The notes under the pieces were generated by a model, which was not told the DNA's origin, made no database searches, and was given only the letters and a program-made list of their open reading frames with translations. Position numbers and translations under genes: made by a program. Source: Slackia piriformis YIT 12062 (GTDB taxonomy: Bacteria; Actinomycetota; Coriobacteriia; Coriobacteriales; Eggerthellaceae). Taken from it: a stretch of 64,000 bases of DNA. Position 1 is the first letter of the stretch. Every line of letters starts with the position of its first letter. This document shows positions 45,752-53,910 of this stretch, piece after piece. The stretch is from the NCBI RefSeq assembly GCF_000296445.1, contig NZ_JH815198.1, forward strand, positions 1,551,114 to 1,615,113, given 5' to 3'.

Positions 45752-45895
45752 ATGAAAGTTTTTGGGCTCGGCTTTCCCGAATTGGCAATCACTTCTGCCG
45801 TCTTCGCAATTCCCCTCGTTATCGGAGTGCTGCTCATTGTAGCCCTTGTCCTTGGCATCAGGGCGCTTCTGAAATACCTCCGCAACACCGACTGA
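45752..45895 (+). CDS. 47-residue single-helix membrane peptide
   Basis: A short ORF with a strong ribosome-binding site (AAGGAG, spacing 5 to ATG 45752; an ATG at 45749 is also in frame) and a TACAAT -10-like box at 45718-45723. It encodes KVFGLGFPEL, then about 25 hydrophobic residues (ITSAVFAIPLVIGVLLIVAL) and a basic tail (RALLKYLRNTD). It is followed 26 nt later by a strong terminator. The combination of site, helix and terminator makes it likely real. Function is unknown. It is divergent from the UvrA paralogue and convergent with glmM. Confidence 0.65.
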   Translation: MKVFGLGFPELAITSAVFAIPLVIGVLLIVALVLGIRALLKYLRNTD

Positions 45896-45920
45896 CAACA
45901 ATCGCATCTTGAATTAACGA

Positions 45921-45955
45921 AGAAGGCTGGCGCAATCCTGTTGCACCAGCCTTCT
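45921..45955. terminator. Bidirectional terminator between the small ORF and glmM
   Basis: AGAAGGCTGG (45921-45930) pairs perfectly with 45946-45955. It lies 26 nt after the small ORF stop and 18 nt beyond the glmM stop on the other strand. Confidence 0.8.
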
Positions 45956-45972
45956 GTACATACGAAACGAAT

Positions 45973-47343
45973 TTACGCCAGCTGCGCCTCTACCACATCG
46001 GCGATGGTACGAGCATGGGCGTCGGCCACATCCTGCGTTTCAGCCTCCACCATGACGCGCACCAAAGGTTCGGTACCGCTAGTGCGAACCAGCACGCGGC
46101 CGGAATCCCCCATGGCCTCTTCGGCGGTACGCACGGCGCCCCAGATTGCCTCGTTGCCGTCAAGCGCATGCTTGTCCTTCACGCGCACGTTAATCAGCGT
46201 CTGGGGGAAGCGAGTCATGACCTTGATAGCCTCCTCGACCGGCTTTTCGCTTCGACGAACCGCCGCCAGGAACTGACATGCCGTCATAAGGCCGTCGCCC
46301 GTGGAATTGTGCTCGAGCAAAATCATGTGGCCCGACTGCTCGCCGCCAAGGACGTAGCCGCCTTCGCGCATGGCTTCGAGCACATAGCGATCGCCCACCT
46401 TGGTCTGAAGCACCTCGATACCCGCTTCGCGCATTGCATGCACGAAGCCCAGATTGGTCATGACCGTGGAAACGGCGACGTTGCCCGGCAGGCAGCCGCG
46501 ATTCTTCAGGTCAACGGCAAGCACGGCCTCCATCATGTCGCCGTCAATCTCTGTGCCGTCAACGGCAAGCATCATGACGCGATCGGCATCGCCATCGTGA
46601 GCAATGCCCACGTCGGCGCCGCTTTCCGCCATAAGCTCAGACAACGGACCCAGGTGGGTCGATCCGCATTCGACGTTGATGTCGTTTCCATCGAAGTCGT
46701 CGTTGATGACCGTCACCTCGGCGCCTAGGCGGCGAAGCGCTTCTGCGCTGGTAAGAGACGAAGCGCCGTGGCCAGTATCAAGCGCCACATGCAGCCCCGA
46801 AAAATCGATGCCTTGGGCCTGAATGGAATTCACCACGTGATCGATATACATCTCGCAGGCATCTTCGACCTCCACGGCAACGCCTACCAAGGCGCCTGCG
46901 GGCATGGAAGCTTCTTCTCCCTGCTTGAGCACGCGCTCGACCGCACCTTCAAGACCGCCTTCGGCGATAAACTGCTCGATTTCGTCTTCCACGGCATCAG
47001 GCAGTTTGAAACCCTGAGCGTCGAAGAACTTAATGCCGTTGTACTCCGGCGGATTGTGAGAAGCGGAGATGACGATGCCGCCGTCGGCGTGCAGCTCGCG
47101 CGTAAGCAGCGCCACGGCGGGCGTGGGAATCACTCCGGCAAGCAGAGCGTCGCCACCGGCGCTGGTGATGCCCGCAACAACGGCCGCTTCCAGCATGTCG
47201 CCGCTTTTGCGCGTGTCCTTGCCGAGCACGATGGTCTTGCCCATGAATGCAACGGAAGCTTGTCCCAAACGGTATGCGAGTTCGCACGTCAAATCGACGT
47301 TTGCGACGCCGCGCACACCGTCGGTTCCGAAAAGTCGAGCCAT
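45973..47343 (-). CDS. glmM: Phosphoglucosamine mutase
   Basis: A 456-residue alpha-phosphohexomutase interconverting glucosamine 6- and 1-phosphate, the step before GlmU. The start MARLFGTDGVRGVAN is diagnostic. The phosphoserine loop is ISASHNPPEYNGIKFF near residue 101, the metal loop is AHDGDADRVM near 240, the sugar loop GGEQSGHMI near 325, and the phosphate-binding loop RTSGTEPLVRVMVE is at the end. Standard length. ATG 47343 follows AAAGGAG. Single gene with its own terminator. Confidence 0.97.
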   Translation of the reverse strand: MARLFGTDGVRGVANVDLTCELAYRLGQASVAFMGKTIVLGKDTRKSGDMLEAAVVAGITSAGGDALLAGVIPTPAVALLTRELHADGGIVISASHNPPEYNGIKFFDAQGFKLPDAVEDEIEQFIAEGGLEGAVERVLKQGEEASMPAGALVGVAVEVEDACEMYIDHVVNSIQAQGIDFSGLHVALDTGHGASSLTSAEALRRLGAEVTVINDDFDGNDINVECGSTHLGPLSELMAESGADVGIAHDGDADRVMMLAVDGTEIDGDMMEAVLAVDLKNRGCLPGNVAVSTVMTNLGFVHAMREAGIEVLQTKVGDRYVLEAMREGGYVLGGEQSGHMILLEHNSTGDGLMTACQFLAAVRRSEKPVEEAIKVMTRFPQTLINVRVKDKHALDGNEAIWGAVRTAEEAMGDSGRVLVRTSGTEPLVRVMVEAETQDVADAHARTIADVVEAQLA

Positions 47344-47463
47344 GAAGTGCTCCTTTCAGGTGAATGAACTCCTACATTCTACCACTGCAGGCTAAAAGAG
47401 CGTTCACGCGCCGACGAACGTGGGCAGACCGAGGCGCCGGGGGTCGCCTCTTCTTTGCGCTCG

Positions 47464-47925
47464 CTAGTTGCCTGCGCCCATCTCGCCCGCATCGGACAAC
47501 CGCTTCATGAAGCGGTAATCTATCCACGAATCGACAACCGCAAGCGCCAGCGAAGAGACGGCAAGCGCCGCCCATGATGCAGACACGGAATCCATAAAGA
47601 CATCGACCACCGCAAGGCAGCCAGCCGTGAAAAGCGCGTCTGCGGCGGTGTGAAGCGCGTAAAAGCCTACGCCCCCTTCGTTTTTCAACGCGCCAATCTT
47701 GAAAAGCGCTACGGGGATTGCCTCGACAATGAAATCAAACGGGGTGCAAATCAGATACCCCAAAAAGAAAAAGAGGAAGAACGCGCCGACGGATTCGTAT
47801 TCGAACCCTAGATAGGACATGACGCCGCCCTGGAACAGCGCGCAGATACCCACCACGACGAAAAACAGCACCGCGGCAAGCACCGTTGCAAGAATACCGC
47901 CCGCAATACGGGGAGGCTGCATCAT
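47464..47925 (-). CDS. Four-helix membrane protein, YrvL-like
   Basis: A 153-residue protein with four hydrophobic helices and little else. The segment MSYLGFEYESVGAFFLFFFLGYLICTPFDFIVEAIPVALF resembles the YrvL family (regulatory membrane proteins of Firmicutes), but I would not put the family above moderate confidence. ATG 47925 follows AGGGAG and overlaps the stop of the upstream exporter gene by 4 nt (ATGA), so translation is coupled. It may be an accessory to the exporter. Confidence 0.7.
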   Translation of the reverse strand: MMQPPRIAGGILATVLAAVLFFVVVGICALFQGGVMSYLGFEYESVGAFFLFFFLGYLICTPFDFIVEAIPVALFKIGALKNEGGVGFYALHTAADALFTAGCLAVVDVFMDSVSASWAALAVSSLALAVVDSWIDYRFMKRLSDAGEMGAGN

Positions 47926-48884
47926 TGGAAACTCCCTTTCCCTTCCAGCGAGTCTTTGTCGCCCTCTCGAATGGCTTTCTTCCCTTGGCTTGCATCGCCT
48001 TTCTTCGCCAAAAGAAAGACCGTTGCCATGATTAGCACGAACCCGATCATGTCCATCGCTACAAATTCGGTCCGCAGCCACAAGAGCGCGCATAGCGTTG
48101 CCGAAACCGTCTCGACGCTTGCAAGAAGACTTGCGCGAGCGGCGCCGATGTCGTTGATGGCCGTCAAATATGCCGCGAATCCCACGAGCGTGCCGACGCC
48201 CGTCAGACCGCCGTACATGGCGAGCAGCCCCGCAATGTCAAGATCAGGAGCCCGGTTCCAGCAGCCAGCACCTAGGTATAGCACCACTCCGCCCAAAAGC
48301 AGGCCGCATGCGACAACTGACACGCTCCCGTATTCTTTCATGAGAGACCCAGGAAGCAGGGAGTAAATTGCCACGGCGACGGCGGCGGACAGCCCCCAGA
48401 ACACGCCCTCGAAAGATAAAGCCATGGTCGAGGGGTTGCCATGCGTGGCAAGCAAATACGTTCCCAGCACCACGCACGCAACCGCAACGGCCTCCTTCGC
48501 GCTTGGAGGACGGCGTTTTGAAAAACACGACGCCACAACGATGAGAACGGGGCCGACGTATTGCAGCACCGTTGCCGTGCCCGCGTTCGAATATTGAATG
48601 GCCAGCAAATACGTCACCCTGCAAAGCGTGAGTCCTACCAGGGAAAACAGAACCAGCCGAGCAACGGAGCGCGGGTTCGAGAACAATGCGCGCAACGATT
48701 CTCTTCTGCGCGTTGCGGCATAAAGCATTAAAGCGGCACCGGCAACCGCCATAGCCACCGCCGATGCCCATAAAGGATCGACGTTTTGAGCGAAAAGATA
48801 CTGAGAGCATGCGCCAGAAAAACCCCAGCCCGTGCCCCCGATGAGAGCCAGCAAAACGCCGCGTGTATTTCGATTCGTTTTCAT
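47922..48884 (-). CDS. EamA/DMT-family transporter
   Basis: A 320-residue protein with ten helices arranged as two EamA repeats: GVLLALIGGTGWGFSGACSQYLF at the start of repeat one, and FEGVFWGLSAAVAVAIYSLLPGSLMKEYG at the start of repeat two. Members export amino acids or other small metabolites. ATG 48884 is chosen because the hydrophobic repeat starts right after it, although no good Shine-Dalgarno is visible; longer in-frame options begin with low-complexity repeat DNA. First gene of a two-gene unit with the YrvL-like protein. Tandem repeats lie upstream. Confidence 0.85.
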   Translation of the reverse strand: MKTNRNTRGVLLALIGGTGWGFSGACSQYLFAQNVDPLWASAVAMAVAGAALMLYAATRRRESLRALFSNPRSVARLVLFSLVGLTLCRVTYLLAIQYSNAGTATVLQYVGPVLIVVASCFSKRRPPSAKEAVAVACVVLGTYLLATHGNPSTMALSFEGVFWGLSAAVAVAIYSLLPGSLMKEYGSVSVVACGLLLGGVVLYLGAGCWNRAPDLDIAGLLAMYGGLTGVGTLVGFAAYLTAINDIGAARASLLASVETVSATLCALLWLRTEFVAMDMIGFVLIMATVFLLAKKGDASQGKKAIREGDKDSLEGKGSFQ

Positions 48885-48996
48885 GACGAACAGGATAACA
48901 TGCACGAACGTCGCAAACGAACGGCTCAGCGACACGCTCCTCTTCCCGTTTGCCCCGCAGCGCGCCCGCCCTTCGCCATCCGACGATACGCGCCCG

Positions 48997-49116
48997 CAAC
49001 ACATGGCCTTCTCCTCGTTGCGAGGCAATACGCCCCACAATGCACGGCTTCTCCCCGTTGCGAGGCAACACGCCCCACAATGCACGGCTTCTCCCCGTTG
49101 CGAGGCAACACGCCCC
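48997..49116. repeat. Three tandem 40-bp repeats between the DMT transporter and luxS
   Basis: Units 48997-49036, 49037-49076 and 49077-49116. The last two are identical and the first differs at a few positions. Each contains GTTGC-GAG-GCAAC, a 5-bp hairpin, and ends CACGCCCC. They lie in the divergent region, starting 112 bp upstream of the transporter and ending 100 bp upstream of luxS. Confidence 0.85.
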
Positions 49117-49216
49117 CGCAACGCGCGCTTTCCCTCTGAGTGCGCTATTCTGTACGACGACCAAAAGATACGCAGCGTCCCGCAAAGGGGCCTCTTAGCG
49201 CGAAACGGAGCACCCT

Positions 49217-49681
49217 ATGGAATTGAAGCAGATTGCAAGCTTTCAGGTAGACCACACCAAACTCGTCGAGGGCATGTACACCTCCCGCGTCGACGGCGAC
49301 ATCACCACCTACGACATTCGCATGGTGAAGCCGAACTGCGGCACCTATCTCCCCTACGCGGCCATTCATAGCTTCGAGCACCTCTTTGCCACCTATGTTC
49401 GCAGCACGGAACTGTCCGACCAGGTGATTTACGTCGGACCTATGGGCTGCCGCACGGGATTCTACTTCCTCGTACGCAATATGGAACCTGCCGTTGCCAT
49501 CGATCTCATCAACGACATGCTGGCTTTCATCGCCGATTTCGAAGGCGACGTTCCCGGCGCAACCGAAGTTGAATGCGGCAACTACCGCGAACAAGACCTC
49601 GAGGGTGCTAAGAATATCGCACGCAAGATGATTCCCATTCTGCGCGATTGGACTCCTGCCGACTTGGCATACGAGAAATAG
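49217..49681 (+). CDS. luxS: S-ribosylhomocysteinase (autoinducer-2 synthase)
   Basis: A 154-residue metalloenzyme that splits S-ribosylhomocysteine to homocysteine and DPD, the AI-2 precursor, in the activated methyl cycle. The metal ligands are His51 and His55 in HSFEHL plus Cys120 (VECGN), with Glu54 as base and Cys78 in GPMGCRTGFY. Full length. ATG 49217 lies after GGAG. It stands alone. Its stop is followed within 20 nt by a perfect 8-bp x15 repeat and then a terminator, an unusual 3' end. Confidence 0.96.
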   Translation: MELKQIASFQVDHTKLVEGMYTSRVDGDITTYDIRMVKPNCGTYLPYAAIHSFEHLFATYVRSTELSDQVIYVGPMGCRTGFYFLVRNMEPAVAIDLINDMLAFIADFEGDVPGATEVECGNYREQDLEGAKNIARKMIPILRDWTPADLAYEK

Positions 49682-49696
49682 AGCCCCCGGCGAAAC

Positions 49697-49820
49697 GCGC
49701 ACCCGCGCACCCGCGCACCCGCGCACCCGCGCACCCGCGCACCCGCGCACCCGCGCACCCGCGCACCCGCGCACCCGCGCACCCGCGCACCCGCGCACCC
49801 GCGCACCCGCGCACCCGCGC
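49697..49820. repeat. Perfect 8-bp microsatellite (ACCCGCGC)15 after luxS
   Basis: Fifteen uninterrupted copies of ACCCGCGC occupy 49701-49820, preceded by a partial copy from 49697. The array lies between the luxS stop (49681) and the terminator at 49838, so it would be transcribed in the luxS 3' untranslated region. The open frames across it are consequences of the repeat. Confidence 0.97.
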
Positions 49821-49837
49821 TGAATTATCCCGCATGC

Positions 49838-49870
49838 AAGAAAGCCGCCACAGTGGCGGCTTTCTTCGTT
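49838..49870 (+). terminator. Terminator of luxS
   Basis: A perfect 13-bp stem (49838-49850 with 49854-49866, loop CAG) is followed by CGTT with TTTCTT in the 3' arm. Confidence 0.88.
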
Positions 49871-50385
49871 TCTCGCAAAGCCCCCTTCTTGACGATGAGC
49901 AATCGATTCCGGAATTGGCCAAAAACGCATCATGTGGCGAAGTAGTTCCGTCCTGTTTAGCATCCATGGTCAAAAACCCCTAATATGGCGAAAGATGCTT
50001 GCCGTTCACCGCCGTATTACGCCCGTTTACCCATCGAAAAGCGCTCAACTAAGATGACCTGAAAACAGCCAATTGCATATTGCCTGTTCAGAGCGACGAC
50101 GGTTCTTCGCAATCAAGGGAAGAATTCTCCATATCACCCTCGTTTGACCACGCGCCGCAAAAAGAGCGTCCGCGTTTCTCCATACTCAGCCACATTGACC
50201 ATGCAAACGAAGCGAACCAACGCAAAACGCCTCGACCCATTTAACGCGCAAGCACAAACACGACCCGACAAACCCTGAGCAGAGCTCTGAAGCCACCGCG
50301 ACGCGTTCGCAAATCGAAAGAAGGCTCCCAAAGATATCCGGTGGTTTCGGACGAACATGACGTCGGAGCCGCCGAACGCAAGAGG
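49871..50385. other. Gene-free stretch after luxS
   Basis: I see no supported gene, repeat or structured RNA here. Short frames on both strands lack ribosome-binding sites and family resemblance. The composition is somewhat richer in A/T than the neighbouring genes. Confidence 0.6.
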
Positions 50386-51801
50386 CTAAGCCGCGGGCTT
50401 TTCGGCGCAAGCCGTCCAGCCAAGACGTTTTCCGAGCAGAACCGCCACAATGGCGACTGCAATAGGATAGAGATAGCAGAAGAAGGCGAAGGGCAAGTAT
50501 TCTACGCAAGCCACGCCGAGAATCGTGACCATGTAGATTGAACAGGTGTTCCACGGAACAAGAACGGAAGTGATTCCCGCGCTCGAATTCACGATATTAC
50601 TCCATACCTCGCCCGGCACCTTGCGCTCCTTGAACGCATCGCCGTACATCTTGCACGAAAGCGCGATAGCCGGATATTGATCGGGAAGCAGCACGTTGAA
50701 TGCGGCGCCGCTCGCGACGGTTGCCCCAGCAAGCGACCCGAAGCTTTTAAGCCTCGAGGTAATGGGCTCGATAAGCGACTGCATGAGGCCCGTATGCTGG
50801 AGGATACCCACATAGGCCATGACCAGAATCACGATGGAAATGGTCGGCAGCATCTCTTCGATGCCTCCCGTGGAGAACAGGCTGTCGAGCACCTCGAAGC
50901 CCGTCTCGCTCACCACGCCGGTGTTCGCTGCGGCCACGGCAACGCCCAGGTCAGCCCCCTGCAACAACACCGCTTCGACAATGGCCAGAAGCACACCGAG
51001 CAAAAATGAAGGAATGGCAGGGACCTGCATTACGATGCAGGCGATCATAACCACGAGAGGAATCAACGTCACAGGCCCGATCGCGTAAGACTGGTCAAGC
51101 GCGGAAAGCAGCTCATCGACTTGGCTCGCGCCTGCCTCCGTCATGCCGGTTCCTAGCGTGCTGCCAATAAAGAAATACAGCCCGACGCTCACGAGGCATA
51201 CCGCGATCACGATGGGAAGGAACTTTTTGCACAGCGAGAACACGCTTACGTCGGCGATGGCCGCACACAGCACTGGGCCGTCCGTCAGAGGCGAGGCAAT
51301 TTCACTCACATAAGCAGCGGCGATGATGGCACCCGCTGCCATGCCGAGCGGAATATCAAGCGCAGCGGCAATGCCCATGAACGCAATGCCAATTGTGCCG
51401 GCAGCGCCCCACGACCCCAGCACGATGCCCACCAGGAGCGTTCCTAAAAATGCCACAGGCAAAAACAGCTCAGGGCTGATTACGCTAAGCCCGTAGTAAA
51501 TAAGGGTCGGCACGGTGCCGGAGAGAATCCACGTACCCACGAGCATACCGATACACATCAGGATAAGAACAGCCTCCATGGCATCGAGAACGCCCTTCAT
51601 GGCGCCGTTGAGAACCTCCTCCCAACTGTTGCCCAAATACATCGCGATAGCGCCCGCGATAGCACAACCCGCGACCATGGGAATCTGCGGCTCCGACCCC
51701 AGGCCTACGACGCATCCGAACATGACCGCCGCAAGCAGAGCGAAGGCGAGCAGTCCGTGACGGAATTTCACCTCTTTTTTCGTCTTTGTCTTCCCAGCCA
51801 C
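50386..51801 (-). CDS. NhaC-family Na+/H+ antiporter
   Basis: A 471-residue membrane protein with about 12 helices, exchanging cations or small organic acids for protons or sodium. NhaC features are GNSWEEVLNGAMKGVLDAMEAVLILMCIGMLVGTWILSGTVPTLIYYGL and AAYVSEIASPLTDGPVLCAAI in the first half, and NIVNSSAGITSVLVPWNTCSIYM near the end. The start is GTG 51801 (AAGAAGG, spacing 6); no ATG is well placed. Monocistronic. Substrate unproven: NhaC relatives include malate-lactate antiporters. The upstream region shows no lysine riboswitch that I can recognise. Confidence 0.9.
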   Translation of the reverse strand: MAGKTKTKKEVKFRHGLLAFALLAAVMFGCVVGLGSEPQIPMVAGCAIAGAIAMYLGNSWEEVLNGAMKGVLDAMEAVLILMCIGMLVGTWILSGTVPTLIYYGLSVISPELFLPVAFLGTLLVGIVLGSWGAAGTIGIAFMGIAAALDIPLGMAAGAIIAAAYVSEIASPLTDGPVLCAAIADVSVFSLCKKFLPIVIAVCLVSVGLYFFIGSTLGTGMTEAGASQVDELLSALDQSYAIGPVTLIPLVVMIACIVMQVPAIPSFLLGVLLAIVEAVLLQGADLGVAVAAANTGVVSETGFEVLDSLFSTGGIEEMLPTISIVILVMAYVGILQHTGLMQSLIEPITSRLKSFGSLAGATVASGAAFNVLLPDQYPAIALSCKMYGDAFKERKVPGEVWSNIVNSSAGITSVLVPWNTCSIYMVTILGVACVEYLPFAFFCYLYPIAVAIVAVLLGKRLGWTACAEKPAA

Positions 51802-52004
51802 GATTAACCTTCTTTCGCATTCCGAAACCACGCATGCATGCAATCCATGCCCGAAAGGCCGATGGATGCAGTAGCGCGTATTCTTTCGATTCTATTCGCT
51901 GCAGCATCGACGAGCCGGCCTCAAGCGGGGTCGATACCGTCCCGACACCACAAAGGACCAGCCTATGCATCGTTGCGCAATTGTCCAAAATACTCCATGC
52001 ACAA

Positions 52005-52030
52005 AGAAAGCCCGCCGAAGCGGGCTTTCT
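52005..52030 (-). terminator. Terminator of rplM-rpsI
   Basis: AGAAAGCCCG (52005-52014) pairs perfectly with 52021-52030 (6-nt loop). On the minus strand it ends in CTTTCTTTGTG. It lies 25 nt beyond the rpsI stop. Confidence 0.85.
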
Positions 52031-52054
52031 GAAGCATACAGATATATGTAATGC

Positions 52055-52447
<393 letters not shown>

Positions 52448-52449
52448 TG

Positions 52450-52887
52450 TTAGTTCTCCTCCATCTTGATCTCACGAGGCTTCTGAGCTGCATGCGGATG
52501 CTCAGGACCGACGTACACCTTCAGCTTCTTGCCCTGCTTGCGGCCAAGCGTGTTCTTGGGAAGCATGCCCTTGACAGCATGCTCGATAACGCGCTCGGGA
52601 TGCTTCTGCATGGCCTCAGCGAAGGTCTCCATCTTCAAGCCGCCGGGGAAACCGGAGTGACGGTAGTATTCCTTGCTGGTAGCCTTGGTGCCCGTCATGC
52701 GGATCTTGTCAGCATTCACGATGATGACGAAGTCGCCGGTGTCAACATGGGGAGTGTACTGCGGCTTATGCTTGCCCTTGAGAATATGGGCAGCCTTAGC
52801 GGCAACACGACCCAGAACCTGGTCGGTGGCGTCGATAACGACCCACTCGCGCTCAACCTCAAGCGGCTTTGCGTAATACGTCTTCAC
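52450..52887 (-). CDS. rplM: 50S ribosomal protein L13
   Basis: 145 residues with the L13 core ([47 protein letters not shown]) and [19 protein letters not shown]. The real start is GTG 52887 (KTYYAKP), 5 nt after GGAGG; an upstream TTG in frame overlaps the ribosome-binding site. A consensus promoter lies about 160 nt upstream, leaving a long leader. Confidence 0.97.
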   Translation of the reverse strand: MKTYYAKPLEVEREWVVIDATDQVLGRVAAKAAHILKGKHKPQYTPHVDTGDFVIIVNADKIRMTGTKATSKEYYRHSGFPGGLKMETFAEAMQKHPERVIEHAVKGMLPKNTLGRKQGKKLKVYVGPEHPHAAQKPREIKMEEN

Positions 52888-53045
52888 TGTATCCTCCAAT
52901 AGAATCTTTGTTCTAGTTCAAAAGTGCTGGCAACAAGACTGTTCGGGTTCCTACGCCAAACCAACGCCGCCGGATCTGGACTTCCTTAAGCGCTGTGCCC
53001 TGTTTTTGCGCAGCAAGTACGGGGCTTTTGAAAGCGAACTTTTTC

Positions 53046-53074
53046 AGTATAAAAATGACCCAACGTCCCGTCAA
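53046..53074 (-). promoter_or_regulatory. Promoter of rplM-rpsI
   Basis: On the minus strand TTGACG (53074-53069) and TATACT (53051-53046) are exactly 17 bp apart, close to the sigma-70 consensus. The transcript would carry a leader of about 150 nt before rplM, where ribosomal-protein feedback could act. Confidence 0.8.
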
Positions 53075-53284
53075 TAAAAATTAACGAAAAAATGTGTGCA
53101 TTTTCCGCATATGACATGCGGTTTCTTTTAGAAACCATAAACGCACGACAACATTTCGCAGCCGCCTGCCCGATGCGCCTCGAGAAGGCCCGAAGTCCTC
53201 GGAAAACACGAAGCACCCGCAAGCACAGACTCGACCCGTCGAAGCCGATGGCCGCATGCACGAACCTGTTGACTGCATACATGC

Positions 53285-53313
53285 AGAGAGACCGGGGGAT
53301 GCCCGGTCTCTCT
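53285..53313 (+). terminator. Strong isolated stem-loop upstream of the decayed LuxR
   Basis: AGAGAGACCGGG (53285-53296) pairs perfectly with 53302-53313 across a 5-nt loop. There is no long T-run, and no intact gene precedes it on the plus strand, so it may be the leftover terminator of a lost gene. I see nothing else supportable in 53075-53460. Confidence 0.5.
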
Positions 53314-53465
53314 GGCGCCAAAGCGCCTAGTCTGCTCTTTCCCGACAAGCTACCATGCGGCCCGCTACATGACGAAAGTCAGCGGTACGGCGGCCATCAC
53401 CACCAAAAAACAGCGGAGAAATTACTTCTATCGTCGTTTTTAAGCGGCGCGGGGACTCGCCGTTC

Positions 53466-53809
53466 GTGTTCATCCGGCTTCTTAAAACGGCATACAGCGA
53501 CGCAGGAGCCGCGCAGGAAAACACGCAGCGCCTTGAAAAGCTCCTTGGCCTGAAAGGAACGCAGCTCAGCAGCGCTTCCATGCGCAAGGAGCTCATCTTG
53601 CACGATGCAGAAAAGCTAAAGGAAGAATTCGGCCTGTCCGACCGTGAAGCCGAGGTCATAGCGCTTTATGCCCTGGGCAAAACCCAGCAGGCAATTGCCG
53701 AAGACCTTTCATCACGCCCGCAACCGTGCGCGTGCACATCAAGCACGTCTACGCTAAAACCGACCTGCATTCGCGCCAGGAAATCATCGATCGCATGGAG
53801 AGTGCCTAA
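53466..53809 (+). pseudogene. Remnant of a LuxR-type regulator (C-terminal HTH, frameshifted)
   Basis: The frame running to about 53710 encodes a linker and the first half of a LuxR HTH (LKEEFGLSDREAEVIALYALGKTQQAIAEDLS). The second half continues in another frame: ITPATVRVHIKHVYAKTDLHSRQEIIDRMESA, then TAA at 53807. A single missing base near 53710 explains the shift. The membrane domain expected by analogy with the four other LuxR proteins here is missing; the open frame can be traced only a short way upstream. No reductase gene is adjacent. This is a decayed copy rather than a working regulator. Confidence 0.82.
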
Positions 53810-53851
53810 AGGCGTATTTGAGCCCGACATTACTCCAATTCAATGGATAAC

Positions 53852-53869
53852 TATGAATTTTAATGCTGT
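53852..53869. promoter_or_regulatory. Possible ArgR box before argC
   Basis: TATGAATTTTAATGC resembles the arginine-repressor box (TGAAT, A/T-rich, ATTCA), with its right half imperfect. It lies about 45 nt upstream of argC. Suggestive only. Confidence 0.35.
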
Positions 53870-53910
53870 AAAATGCATAGTCACGAATACACTGGGGTAC
53901 GGAGGCCATG

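Noticed and set aside
49648-49983. Protein with APAHPRTR repeats across the luxS 3' array
   Set aside because: The frames are an automatic product of an 8-bp repeat without stops, with no start signal; the luxS terminator interrupts any transcript.
51802-52004. Lysine riboswitch upstream of the NhaC antiporter
   Set aside because: I looked for it because NhaC-type genes can carry one, but saw no conserved lysine-aptamer elements.
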